From: Chloroflexota bacterium
GTDB lineage: Bacteria; Chloroflexota; Dehalococcoidia; SM23-28-2; RBG-16-64-32
Length of the DNA: 11,104 nucleotides
Direction of reading: 5' to 3'
NCBI GenBank assembly: GCA_022565075.1
Contig: JADFKG010000060.1
Coordinates: 1-11,104 of the forward strand
In this document: in pieces, positions 1-6,704 of the stretch
Position numbering within the stretch: position 1 is the stretch's first letter
Layout: each line of letters starts with the position of its first letter
Translations under genes and position numbers: made by a program
Notes under the pieces: model-generated
What the model saw: the letters and a program-made list of their open reading frames with translations, nothing else
Databases searched by the model: none
What the model was told of the DNA's origin: nothing

Positions 1-199
1 TATCGTGTCGGTGAAAGTCAGCGTCGGCCAGCGGGTGACGGCAGGCGAAGTGCTGGTGATCGTCGAGGCGATGAAGATGGAGCACGTGATCACCTGCGCG
101 GAGGACGGCATCGTGACGGAAGTGCGCGTCGTGGCCGATGAGCAGGTCGAGGCCGGGCACGTGCTGCTGGTAATAGACACGGGGAAGGATGAGTCATGA
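1..199 (+). CDS. Biotin carboxyl carrier domain, C-terminal end of an acyl-CoA carboxylase subunit (5' end outside window)
   Basis: This is the last ~66 codons of a gene that begins before the window; the reading frame is open to the left edge, so the GTG at 5 is probably internal. The visible part is nearly a whole biotinyl domain: V-x-V-G-x-x-V-x-x-G-E followed by the biotinylation motif EAMKMEH, with the acceptor lysine encoded at 74-76, then the G-I-V-T-E-V half-hairpin and a short tail ending KDES. By family knowledge this domain shuttles carboxybiotin between a biotin carboxylase and a carboxyltransferase that acts on an acyl-CoA. The following genes (crotonase and AtuA family) point to a branched-chain or terpenoid acyl-CoA such as 3-methylcrotonyl- or geranyl-CoA, but the substrate cannot be read from this fragment. 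It could be the tail of a long biotin-carboxylase/BCCP alpha subunit or a separate small BCCP. Its stop codon overlaps the next start as ATGA. Confidence 0.93.
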   Translation, partial: IVSVKVSVGQRVTAGEVLVIVEAMKMEHVITCAEDGIVTEVRVVADEQVEAGHVLLVIDTGKDES

Positions 200-1005
200 G
201 CGACGCGCTGGAAGAGATCGTTAACGATCTGGAGGCCGAACAGGCAGCACTGGGGAAGGTGCTCGATGGCCTCTCTGATGCCGACTGGGACACGCAGACG
301 CCCGCTGAGGGTTGGTCGGTGCGAGACCAGGTGTCGCACGTCGCCTACTTCGACGAGGCCGCGACGCGCGCCATGCAGGACCGCGACGCCTTCAAGGCGG
401 AGATCCAGGAGCTGATGAAGAACGCAGGCGATCTCGAAGCCGTCACCCTGGAGCGCGGCCGCAGCGGCACAGCCGGCGAGCTCCTCAGCTGGTGGCGGTC
501 GGCCAGCAGCGGCCTGATCGCGGCCGCGCGCAAAGTGGACCCGGCCGGACGCGTACCCTGGTACGGCCCCGACATGAGCCCGGCGTCGTTCATCACCGCG
601 CGACTGATGGAGACGTGGGCGCACGGCCTGGACATCGTCGACGCCGTCGGGGCGGACCGGCCGGACACGGACCGGCTGCGCCACGTAGCGTTCATCGGTG
701 TACGTGCGAGGCCGTACAGCTACTCGGTGCGGGGCAAGGAGGCCCCCGAGGCGACGATCCGCGTCGAGCTGACGTCGCCGTCGGGCGAGACGTGGGTGCT
801 GGGCGATCCAGACGCGACCGACGTCGTTCGCGGCACGGCTACGGATTTCTGCCGCGTGGCCACTCAGCGGCGACACGTGGCGGACACGGACCTCGAAGTG
901 CAGGGAGCGGCAGCGAAAGAGTGGATCGAAATCGCGCAGGCGTTCGCCGGCCCGCCCGGGCCCGGTCGCAGGCCAGGCCAGTTCGCCCCGGAGAAGCAAG
1001 CATGA
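196..1005 (+). CDS. MDMPI/DinB-type metal-binding protein (TIGR03084-like, 269 aa)
   Basis: The protein has an N-terminal four-helix DinB/maleylpyruvate-isomerase fold (residues ~1-165) and a smaller C-terminal alpha/beta domain (~180-250) like the C-terminal domain of mycothiol-dependent maleylpyruvate isomerase. The three expected metal ligands are present: H48 in DQVSHVAYFDE, and E139 and H143 in the E-x-x-x-H motif ETWAHGLD. The GWSVRDQVSHV segment is the hallmark of this superfamily. Known relatives bind a divalent metal and use a low-molecular-weight thiol (mycothiol, bacillithiol) for isomerase, transferase or hydrolase chemistry. This TIGR03084-like branch has no proven reaction that I know of. 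The start ATG lies inside the stop of the biotin-domain gene (ATGA), with GGGGAAGGA upstream, and its own stop overlaps the crotonase start in the same way. Its place in a carboxylase/AtuA operon suggests a role in thiol or acyl-CoA thioester handling, but that is inference. Confidence 0.85.
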   Translation: MSDALEEIVNDLEAEQAALGKVLDGLSDADWDTQTPAEGWSVRDQVSHVAYFDEAATRAMQDRDAFKAEIQELMKNAGDLEAVTLERGRSGTAGELLSWWRSASSGLIAAARKVDPAGRVPWYGPDMSPASFITARLMETWAHGLDIVDAVGADRPDTDRLRHVAFIGVRARPYSYSVRGKEAPEATIRVELTSPSGETWVLGDPDATDVVRGTATDFCRVATQRRHVADTDLEVQGAAAKEWIEIAQAFAGPPGPGRRPGQFAPEKQA

Positions 1006-1781
1006 GCGACGAACTCGTTCACCTCGAAGTCGCCGGCGGCGTGGCCACGATCACGCTCGACTCGCCGGCCAACCGCAACGCGCTCTCCCGCGCCCTGATG
1101 GGCGGCCTGGAGACGAGCCTCGAAGCAGCGCTCAACGACGACCGGGCGCGGCTGATCGTCCTCACGCACACCGGCCCCGTCTTCTGCTCGGGCGCCGATC
1201 TAAAAGAGCTGCGCGGCGGCGGCCCGCCCGGACAGCCCGCGGGCCCCGGCGGCCTGGTGACGATCCTCAAGACCATCTGGCGCTCGCCGAAGCCGGTGAT
1301 CGCCCGCATCGGCGGACCAACGCGCGCCGGCGGCATCGGCCTGATCGCAGCGTGCGACATGGCCGTCGCGGTGGAGGACGCGACGTTCGCGTTTAGCGAA
1401 GTGCGCCTCGGCCTCATCCCGGCGATCATCTCCGTTGTCGTCCTGCCGAAGCTGGGCGTGACGAAGGGGATGGAGCTCTTCCTGACCGGCGAGACGTTCG
1501 GCGCGACTGAAGCCGCTCGCTTCGGGCTCCTCAACGCCGCCGTGCCCGCGGACCGGCTCGACGAAGCGGTTGATGGCTACGTGACGAGCATCCTGAAGGG
1601 TGCTCCCGGAGCGCTCTCGGGCTGCAAGCGGCTGGTCCGCGAGGTCCCCGGCATGACGCTGGACGACGCGTTCGCGCAGACGTCGAAATGGTCGGCGGAA
1701 TACTTCGGGTCCGAAGAAGCGCTCGAGGGCATGACGGCCTTCGCGCAGAAGCGCCCGCCGCGCTGGGCCGAGGGCAAGTGA
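1002..1781 (+). CDS. Enoyl-CoA hydratase/isomerase (crotonase), LiuC/methylglutaconyl-CoA hydratase-like, 259 aa
   Basis: A full-length crotonase. The first oxyanion-hole segment is FCSGADLKE (residues 61-69) and the second is RAGGIGLIAACD (108-119). Of the two catalytic glutamates of rat mitochondrial hydratase, the later one is kept as E133 in FSEVRLGLIP, 20 residues after the position of the first, which is Gly113 here. A Gly at this place together with FxxSEVRLGLIPA is, from memory, typical of LiuC-like and related bacterial crotonases, so it is a clade feature and not damage. The likely reaction is addition of water to an unsaturated acyl-CoA such as 3-methylglutaconyl- or isohexenylglutaconyl-CoA, the product of the carboxylase encoded just upstream. 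The start at 1002 was chosen over longer in-frame starts because it overlaps the previous stop (ATGA), has GGAG 8 bases upstream, and gives the standard family N-terminus. Family membership is sure; the substrate is inferred from neighbours. Confidence 0.92.
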   Translation: MSDELVHLEVAGGVATITLDSPANRNALSRALMGGLETSLEAALNDDRARLIVLTHTGPVFCSGADLKELRGGGPPGQPAGPGGLVTILKTIWRSPKPVIARIGGPTRAGGIGLIAACDMAVAVEDATFAFSEVRLGLIPAIISVVVLPKLGVTKGMELFLTGETFGATEAARFGLLNAAVPADRLDEAVDGYVTSILKGAPGALSGCKRLVREVPGMTLDDAFAQTSKWSAEYFGSEEALEGMTAFAQKRPPRWAEGK

Positions 1782-3568
1782 TGGCCGGCGAAGCGAAGCC
1801 CGTCCTGCGCATCGCCAACTGCTCCGGCTTCTACGGGGACCGCCTTTCCGCCGCCCGCGAGATGGTCGAGGGCGGGCCGATCGACTTCCTGACGGGCGAC
1901 TACCTTGCGGAGCTGACGCTGCTCATCCTCTGGAAGATGAAGCAGAAGGACAGCGAGGGCGGCTACGCGAAGACGTTCCTGAAGCAGATGGAAGAGGTGC
2001 TCGGAACTTGCCTCGACAAGGGGATCAAGATCGTCACGAACGCCGGCGGGCTCAACCCGGCGGCGCTGGCCGTGCGGATGCGCGCCCTCGCCGACGGTCT
2101 CGGACTGCAGGCGAACATCGCGCACATCGAAGGCGACGACATCCTGGCGAAGCTCCCCGACCTGCAGGCCGGCGGCGAGAAGCTGGCCCACCTGGACAGC
2201 GGGCAGCCGCTCGCCGAATCGGGCGTCCAGCCGATCGCGGCCAACGCTTACCTGGGCGCCTGGGGCATCGTCGAGGCGCTCAACAGCGGCGCCGACGTCG
2301 TCGTTTGCCCGCGCGTCACCGACGCGTCCGTCGTCGTCGGGCCGGCCGCGTGGCACTTCGGCTGGGGCCGGTCGGACTGGGACCGGCTCGCCTCTTCGGT
2401 GGTCGCGGGCCACATCCTGGAGTGCGGCGCGCAGGCCACCGGCGGCAACTACTCGTTCTTCCAGGAGGTGCCGGGGCTCGAGCATCCCGGCTTCCCGATC
2501 GCCGAGATGCACGACGACGGGTCGTTCGTCGTGACCAAGCACGAGGGGACCGGCGGGCTGGTCTCCACCGGCACCGTCACCGCACAGCTGCTCTACGAGA
2601 TCGGTAGCGAGCGCTACCTGAACCCGGACGTCGTGGCGCGCTTCGACACGATCGAGCTGGAGCAGGAAGGGCCCGACCGCGTGCGAGTAAGCGGTGTGCG
2701 CGGCGAGCCGGCGCCCGATACGACGAAGGTCTGCATCAACTACCTCGGCGGCTTCCGCAACACGATGACGTTCGTCCTCACGGGTCTCGACATTGAGGAG
2801 AAGGCGAAGCTGGCGGAGGAGACGCTGTTCGCGGAGCTGGGCGGCAAGGAGCAGTTCGACGAAGTCGACGTCAGGCTCACGCGCTCCGACAAGGATGACC
2901 CCGAATCGAACGAGGAAGCCGGCGCCTACCTGCGGGTGACCGTCAAGGACAAGGACGCCGGGAAGGTCGGCCGCGCGTTTTCGGCGAAAGTCGTGGAGAT
3001 GGCGCTGGCCAGCTATCCGGGGTTCCACACGGCGTCCGGGCTCTCTTCTGAGAACGCCTTCGGCGTTTACTGGCCGGCGCTGGTGTCCGTTGACGCCATC
3101 GACGAAGTGGTCGTGACGCACGACGGCTCGCGGATCCCCGTCCCGCCCGTGAAGTCGGATGAAAGCGTGACGGTGGAGCCCGCCGCCGCACCCTCCGTCG
3201 CGGTGCCCGCCGGGCCGACGTCGCGTGCGCCGCTGGGCGCCATCTTCGGCGCACGTTCCGGAGACAAGGGCGGCAACGCCAACGTCGGCGTCTGGGCGCG
3301 GAACGACGCGGCGTACGCCTGGCTTGCGGACTTCCTGACGGTCGAGCGGTTCAAGGAGCTGGTGAGCGAGGCGCGTGACCTTGAGGTGCTGCGCTACGAG
3401 CTGCCGAACCTGCGGGCGCTCAACTTCGTCGTCGTCGGTCTGCTCGGCGAGGGCGTCTCGTCTTCGACCCGGCCCGACCCGCAGGCCAAGAGCCTGGGCG
3501 AGTACCTGCGCGCCAGGCTCGTCGACCTGCCTGAGGAACTGCTCGCCGACGCCCCGAACCCATCCTGA
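1781..3568 (+). CDS. Acyclic terpene utilization AtuA family protein (DUF1446), 595 aa
   Basis: Two domains are visible. Residues ~8-460 form the DUF1446/AtuA core, with GFYGDR near the start, TGDYLAELT (38-46), TNAGGLNP (86-93), CPRVTDAS (176-183) and ECGAQATGGNYSF (214-226). A Pro/Ala-rich linker (~466-482) leads to the AtuA-like C-terminal domain (~484-586), which carries the signature GARSGDKGGNANVGVW (490-505). The ~600-residue length equals that of full-length AtuA. In Pseudomonas, atuA belongs to the cluster for citronellol and geraniol breakdown alongside geranyl-CoA carboxylase, but its biochemical step is not established as far as I know. Here it follows a biotin carrier domain and a crotonase, which supports a branched or isoprenoid acyl-CoA pathway. 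The start ATG shares one base with the crotonase stop (TGATG) and has GAGGG upstream; a longer in-frame extension into the crotonase was rejected. No signal peptide or membrane segment is seen, so it should be cytosolic. Confidence 0.93.
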   Translation: MAGEAKPVLRIANCSGFYGDRLSAAREMVEGGPIDFLTGDYLAELTLLILWKMKQKDSEGGYAKTFLKQMEEVLGTCLDKGIKIVTNAGGLNPAALAVRMRALADGLGLQANIAHIEGDDILAKLPDLQAGGEKLAHLDSGQPLAESGVQPIAANAYLGAWGIVEALNSGADVVVCPRVTDASVVVGPAAWHFGWGRSDWDRLASSVVAGHILECGAQATGGNYSFFQEVPGLEHPGFPIAEMHDDGSFVVTKHEGTGGLVSTGTVTAQLLYEIGSERYLNPDVVARFDTIELEQEGPDRVRVSGVRGEPAPDTTKVCINYLGGFRNTMTFVLTGLDIEEKAKLAEETLFAELGGKEQFDEVDVRLTRSDKDDPESNEEAGAYLRVTVKDKDAGKVGRAFSAKVVEMALASYPGFHTASGLSSENAFGVYWPALVSVDAIDEVVVTHDGSRIPVPPVKSDESVTVEPAAAPSVAVPAGPTSRAPLGAIFGARSGDKGGNANVGVWARNDAAYAWLADFLTVERFKELVSEARDLEVLRYELPNLRALNFVVVGLLGEGVSSSTRPDPQAKSLGEYLRARLVDLPEELLADAPNPS

Positions 3569-3646
3569 CGCGCATCTAAGGCGCCCAGGCGGCGATCTCG
3601 CGGACGACGGACGGCAGGGCGAAGCGCGCGGCGGCTTTAGACGAGA

Positions 3647-4897
3647 CTAGTTGCCGAAGTCCCAGCCCTGGCCGGAGTGGTAGCGCTTCAGAATGTTCTT
3701 GGCGATGAGGATCTTGTGGACCTCGTCGGGCCCATCGGCCAGGCGCAACGTCCTCGCCCCCTGGTACATCGCCGAGAGCGGCAGGTCTCCCGAGACTCCG
3801 GCCGCCCCCCAGACCTGGATCGCGCGGTCCACGACGCGGTGATAGGCGGCAGGCACGAAGATCTTGATCGCCGAGATGTCAGTGCGTGGGTCGACCATGC
3901 TCTCCATCTTCTCGGCGCAGTGAATCGTCATCAGGCGCGCCGCCTGGATGTCGATATACGACTCGGCGATGAAGCCCTGTATAAACTGCTTCGTCTCGAG
4001 GAGGCCGCCGTGCACCTCGCGCACCATTGAGCGCTCGACCATCAGATCGAACGCCCGCGTCATCTGGCCGACTGAGTTCATGCAGTGGAATACGCGGCCC
4101 GCACCCAGCCGGTCCTGCGCCGCCTGGTGGCCGGTCCCCGTCTGACCGAGCTGGTTGGTGACCGGCACACGCACGTCGTCGTAGATGATCTCGCAGTGGT
4201 CGCTGTCCTGGCCCCAGACGCGGACGCTGCGAATCATGTTCACGCCGGGAGTGTCCTTGGGCACGATGATCTGCGTCATCTTTCCGTTCTGGTCGGCGGG
4301 GCCGTCCGGGTCCTCCGTGCGGCACATGACGATGAAGAAGTCCGCCCGCTTGCCGTTCGAGGTGAACCACTTGTGGCCGTTGATCACCCAATCGTCGCCG
4401 TCGCGCCGCGCCGTCGTCTTGATCGAGCGCGGATCGGAGCCAGGCTGGTCCGGCTCCGTCATCGAGAAGCCGGACTCCATCCGACCCTCGATGAGGGGGA
4501 TGAGCCACTTCTTCTTCTGCTCCTCCGTTCCGTACTTGAGGAGGATCGTCTGGTTACCCGAGTTCGGGGCGACGACTCCGAACAGCGCAGCTGCGCCAAT
4601 CGCGTACGCCAGCACCTCGTTCATGTACGCGTGCTCGAGGAAGCTGAGTCCGGCGCCGCCGTACTCCTCTGGCAGGTGCGGCGCCCAGAGACCGGCCTGC
4701 CTCACCTTGTCCTTGATCCGCTCTCGCAGCTCGCGTGCTTGCGCTCTGCCGCCCTCTTGCATCTCTTCGTCCGACCGCCAGCCCCAGAGCTCGTTCTCGT
4801 GCGGCAGGATCTCCTTGTTGACGATCTGCGCCGTCAGCGAGCGGATTTCATTGATCCGCTCGGACAGCGTCGGGATCGGCTGAACGTTCATCTTCAT
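3647..4897 (-). CDS. Acyl-CoA dehydrogenase, ACAD10/11 (FadE2-like) type, 416 aa
   Basis: A flavoprotein that oxidises an acyl-CoA to a 2-enoyl-CoA and passes electrons to an electron-transfer flavoprotein. The fold is complete: helical N-domain (~10-140) with PEEYGGAGLS (76-85), middle beta domain opening with FSMTEPDQPGSD (144-155) and VINGHKWFTSNG (171-182), and C-terminal helical domain (~255-405) with QVWGAAGVSGD (361-371). The segment corresponding to the MCAD catalytic-base loop YEGT reads LADGPDEVH (386-394). That puts Asp388 where MCAD has Glu376, the arrangement typical of the ACAD10/11 and FadE2-like group. The start at 4897 has GAGGAGG five bases upstream; a second ATG two codons later is less well placed. 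The gene runs towards the AtuA operon, separated by 78 bases. It could make the unsaturated acyl-CoA for that pathway or serve general fatty-acid breakdown; the chain-length preference cannot be read. Confidence 0.93.
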   Translation of the reverse strand: MKMNVQPIPTLSERINEIRSLTAQIVNKEILPHENELWGWRSDEEMQEGGRAQARELRERIKDKVRQAGLWAPHLPEEYGGAGLSFLEHAYMNEVLAYAIGAAALFGVVAPNSGNQTILLKYGTEEQKKKWLIPLIEGRMESGFSMTEPDQPGSDPRSIKTTARRDGDDWVINGHKWFTSNGKRADFFIVMCRTEDPDGPADQNGKMTQIIVPKDTPGVNMIRSVRVWGQDSDHCEIIYDDVRVPVTNQLGQTGTGHQAAQDRLGAGRVFHCMNSVGQMTRAFDLMVERSMVREVHGGLLETKQFIQGFIAESYIDIQAARLMTIHCAEKMESMVDPRTDISAIKIFVPAAYHRVVDRAIQVWGAAGVSGDLPLSAMYQGARTLRLADGPDEVHKILIAKNILKRYHSGQGWDFGN

Positions 4898-4902
4898 GGC
4901 AA

Positions 4903-4909
4903 CCTCCTC
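4903..4909 (-). promoter_or_regulatory. Strong Shine-Dalgarno site of the acyl-CoA dehydrogenase gene
   Basis: On the - strand this reads GAGGAGG, five bases before the ATG that ends at 4897. It decides the choice of the first of two nearby ATGs (MKMN). Confidence 0.7.
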
Positions 4910-4941
4910 GGGCCCATAGCCCGGTCATTCCAGGCGATAGC

Positions 4942-4971
4942 ACTATATCCGTAGATTGCGGGCCTTGTACA
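4942..4971 (-). promoter_or_regulatory. Possible sigma70-type promoter for the acyl-CoA dehydrogenase gene
   Basis: On the - strand a TGTACA box (4966-4971, 4 of 6 to TTGACA) and a TATAGT box (4942-4947, 5 of 6 to TATAAT) are 18 bases apart. Transcription would start near 4935, about 38 bases before the start codon. It is the most AT-rich patch in this intergenic region. The match is by eye only. Confidence 0.35.
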
Positions 4972-4998
4972 GCCGTCGCGGCCGAACGCGCAGGTCCG

Positions 4999-5283
4999 TC
5001 ACGCGGCCGTCCGGCTCAGCACGACTCTCCAGGCAACCGCGGCCATCGAGATGAAGACTCCTTCCACCAGGCCGAGGACGAGCGCTGAGTCCGTGAGCTG
5101 CACGGTGAGCCAGCCACGAGCCGTGAACTGCACCATCAGGCCGACCGCAAACACGAGGTTGCTCATCCAGAACAGCCGGTACTGGGGGTGCGCGAGCGAG
5201 ATTACGGGCCGCTGGAACCACGACAGTTCCCCGACGGGATCGGTTTCATCCGTCGCTTCGGGGAGGTCCTGAGGCTCTTTCAC
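4999..5283 (-). pseudogene. Remnant of an MFS transporter (94 codons, ~2 of 12 membrane segments)
   Basis: The 94-residue product begins like a major facilitator of the MFS_3/enterobactin-exporter type: a polar N-terminus (~1-25), then ISLAHPQYRLFWMSNLVFAV and GLMVQFTARGWLTVQLTDSA, and the start of a second hydrophobic segment GLVEGVF (~71-77). From there family resemblance stops: SMAAVAWRVVLSRTAA follows and then a TGA. A full member has about 400-430 residues and 12 membrane helices, so more than three quarters is missing. The last ~16 residues are hydrophobic then basic, as expected of the end of a twelfth helix, so an in-frame internal deletion is possible; plain 3' truncation is the alternative. 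The GTG start (5281-5283) lies 11 bases after the stop of the PLP-lyase gene, so it was once the third gene of that operon, probably as its substrate or product transporter. Translation into a short membrane peptide cannot be excluded. Confidence 0.7.
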
Positions 5284-5294
5284 CGCCGGGCGCG

Positions 5295-6686
5295 CTACTC
5301 GGGTGGGACGCCCTGGAAAGTGTCGAGCATCCCCACCATTCGCGCCCTGACCGCCTCCCGGATGGCCGGTTCACCCTTCGGCAGCCCGCCGTAGATCGCA
5401 CCCGTGACAGGCTTGTCGGTCTTCGGGTTCTTGGCGTACTCGACAGCCTCGGCCAGATCGGTGGCGAACTCCTCGACCACGCCCTCCTGCGTCTGCGGCC
5501 GCGTGACGCACATGTGGATGGCGTTGGGGTGCTGCTGGCCGTTGAAGCGCCAACCGCGCTCCCGCATGAAGTCGTTCACGTGGTAGATGTCGAACTCGTT
5601 GGACGTGAACGAGAAGCAGAACGTCGGCTCGCCCATGATCCGCAGCTCAGAGTGGCGCCGCACAGCGTCCTGCATCGCGAACGACGTCTCGAAGATGCGT
5701 TTGGCGTACTTGAGGTAGCCCTCGCGGCCGAGGCTGACCATCGCTGCCCACGTCGCCGCGAGCAGGCCGCCCGACCGGCTGCCGGCGATGCCGGGCGAGA
5801 TGTACTTGCCGCCCGACCAGTCCTGCAGCATGAAGTACAGGCCCGCACGCAGCGACTTCTCGCGGAAGGCGAGGACCGATGCGCCCTTGGGCCCGTAGCC
5901 GTACTTGTGAGTGTCTGCCGAGATGCTCGTCACCCCGGGCAGGCGGAAGTCGAACACGGGGATGTCGTATCCCAGCTCCTGCCCCCAGGGCAGGATGAAC
6001 CCGCCGAGGCAACCGTCGACGTGCAGGCCGATCTTGTGCTCCAGCGCCAGCTCCGAGAGCTTGTCGATCGGGTCGATCGTGCCGTAGCCGTAGTTACAGG
6101 CCGAGCCGATCAGGGCGATCGTGTTCGGCGTGATGTGGTCTCGCACGAAGTCGACGTCGACGAGCGTCGTCTCCGGGTCGATCGGCGCCTGCACGACCTC
6201 GATGCCGAACAGGTGCGCGCCCTTGTGAAAGGCGGCGTGCGCCGTCTCCGGGAGGATGATCTGCGGCTGCGTGATGTCGCGCTCTTCGCGGAACTTCTCG
6301 CGGTAGGCGAGGAGCGCGTGCAGGATGCTATCGGTACCGCCGGAGGTGACGGTGCCGCAGGGCGAAGCGTCAGAAGCCGCCTCAGCGTGCAGCATATCGA
6401 GCGTCATGGCGATGATCTCGCCCTCGAAGCGTGTCTCGCTCGGGCACATGTCCCGTTGCAGCGCGTTGACGTGCGAGTAGAGCCCGAAAGCTTCTTTCAT
6501 GAAGCCGTAGTGCTCCATATCGCCGCAGTACATCGTCCCGGAGCATTTGCCCGTCTGCCAGAACGTGTCTTCTTCCTGCGCGATCTCCTTCAGCTCCGCC
6601 AGGATCTCTTCGCGCGGCCGTCCCTTCTCCGGCATGCTCCTGTTGACGCCGTACTTTTCCGCGTAGGGGTAGGGTCCTTTAGCCAT
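5295..6686 (-). CDS. Sphingosine-1-phosphate-lyase-like PLP-dependent enzyme (group II decarboxylase fold), 463 aa
   Basis: A fold-type I PLP enzyme much closer to sphingosine-1-phosphate lyase than to glutamate decarboxylase. Visible motifs are SGGTDS (115-120, phosphate-binding turn), ETAHAAFHK (147-155, the His that stacks on PLP), ACNYGYGTIDPI (196-207), LHVDGCLGGF (221-230, with the PLP-pyridine Asp224), SADTHKYGYGPKG (256-268, with Lys261 as Schiff-base lysine), AGSRSGG (301-307) and GAIYG (429-433). Known relatives cleave a 2-amino-alcohol 1-phosphate into phosphoethanolamine and a fatty aldehyde. The N-terminus has no membrane anchor, unlike the eukaryotic enzyme, so this is a soluble cytosolic protein. 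The start ATG at 6686 has GGAGGTG four bases upstream. It sits 18 bases after a FGGY kinase gene and 11 bases before a broken transporter, suggesting that the kinase supplies its phosphorylated substrate. Family assignment is firm; true sphingoid activity is uncertain, and a decarboxylase role is the alternative. Confidence 0.9.
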   Translation of the reverse strand: MAKGPYPYAEKYGVNRSMPEKGRPREEILAELKEIAQEEDTFWQTGKCSGTMYCGDMEHYGFMKEAFGLYSHVNALQRDMCPSETRFEGEIIAMTLDMLHAEAASDASPCGTVTSGGTDSILHALLAYREKFREERDITQPQIILPETAHAAFHKGAHLFGIEVVQAPIDPETTLVDVDFVRDHITPNTIALIGSACNYGYGTIDPIDKLSELALEHKIGLHVDGCLGGFILPWGQELGYDIPVFDFRLPGVTSISADTHKYGYGPKGASVLAFREKSLRAGLYFMLQDWSGGKYISPGIAGSRSGGLLAATWAAMVSLGREGYLKYAKRIFETSFAMQDAVRRHSELRIMGEPTFCFSFTSNEFDIYHVNDFMRERGWRFNGQQHPNAIHMCVTRPQTQEGVVEEFATDLAEAVEYAKNPKTDKPVTGAIYGGLPKGEPAIREAVRARMVGMLDTFQGVPPE

Positions 6687-6690
6687 GGGG

Positions 6691-6697
6691 CACCTCC
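6691..6697 (-). promoter_or_regulatory. Shine-Dalgarno site of the PLP-lyase gene
   Basis: On the - strand this reads GGAGGTG, four bases before the ATG ending at 6686 and just after the kinase stop (6705-6707). It fixes the lyase start and allows independent ribosome entry within the operon. Confidence 0.65.
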
Positions 6698-6704
6698 ATG
6701 CGTT

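Noticed and set aside
1577..3121. A 514-codon open frame on the - strand opposite the AtuA gene
   Set aside because: It is a low-complexity mirror (Arg, Val, Asp, Leu-rich) of a gene with clear AtuA motifs; no domain or ribosome site supports it.
3569..3646. Possible bidirectional terminator between the convergent AtuA and acyl-CoA dehydrogenase genes
   Set aside because: The position is right, but I found no stable hairpin followed by a T-run on either strand.
3576..3655. Short - strand frame ending AAARFALPSVVREIAAWAP before a TAG, just past the acyl-CoA dehydrogenase stop
   Set aside because: It reads like a protein C-terminus and could be a relic or a frameshifted tail, but the dehydrogenase already ends normally, the stretch is under 30 codons, and codon bias in GC-rich DNA easily gives such a frame.
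4085..4954. A 289-codon + strand open frame opposite the acyl-CoA dehydrogenase
   Set aside because: It mirrors a gene with unmistakable catalytic motifs; its own translation has no recognisable features.
4943..5221. 92-codon - strand frame overlapping the MFS remnant, ending YKARNLRI
   Set aside because: Its translation is Arg/Pro/Ala-rich with no membrane segment; the overlapping frame carries the MFS motifs. A late frameshift joining the two is possible but unsupported.
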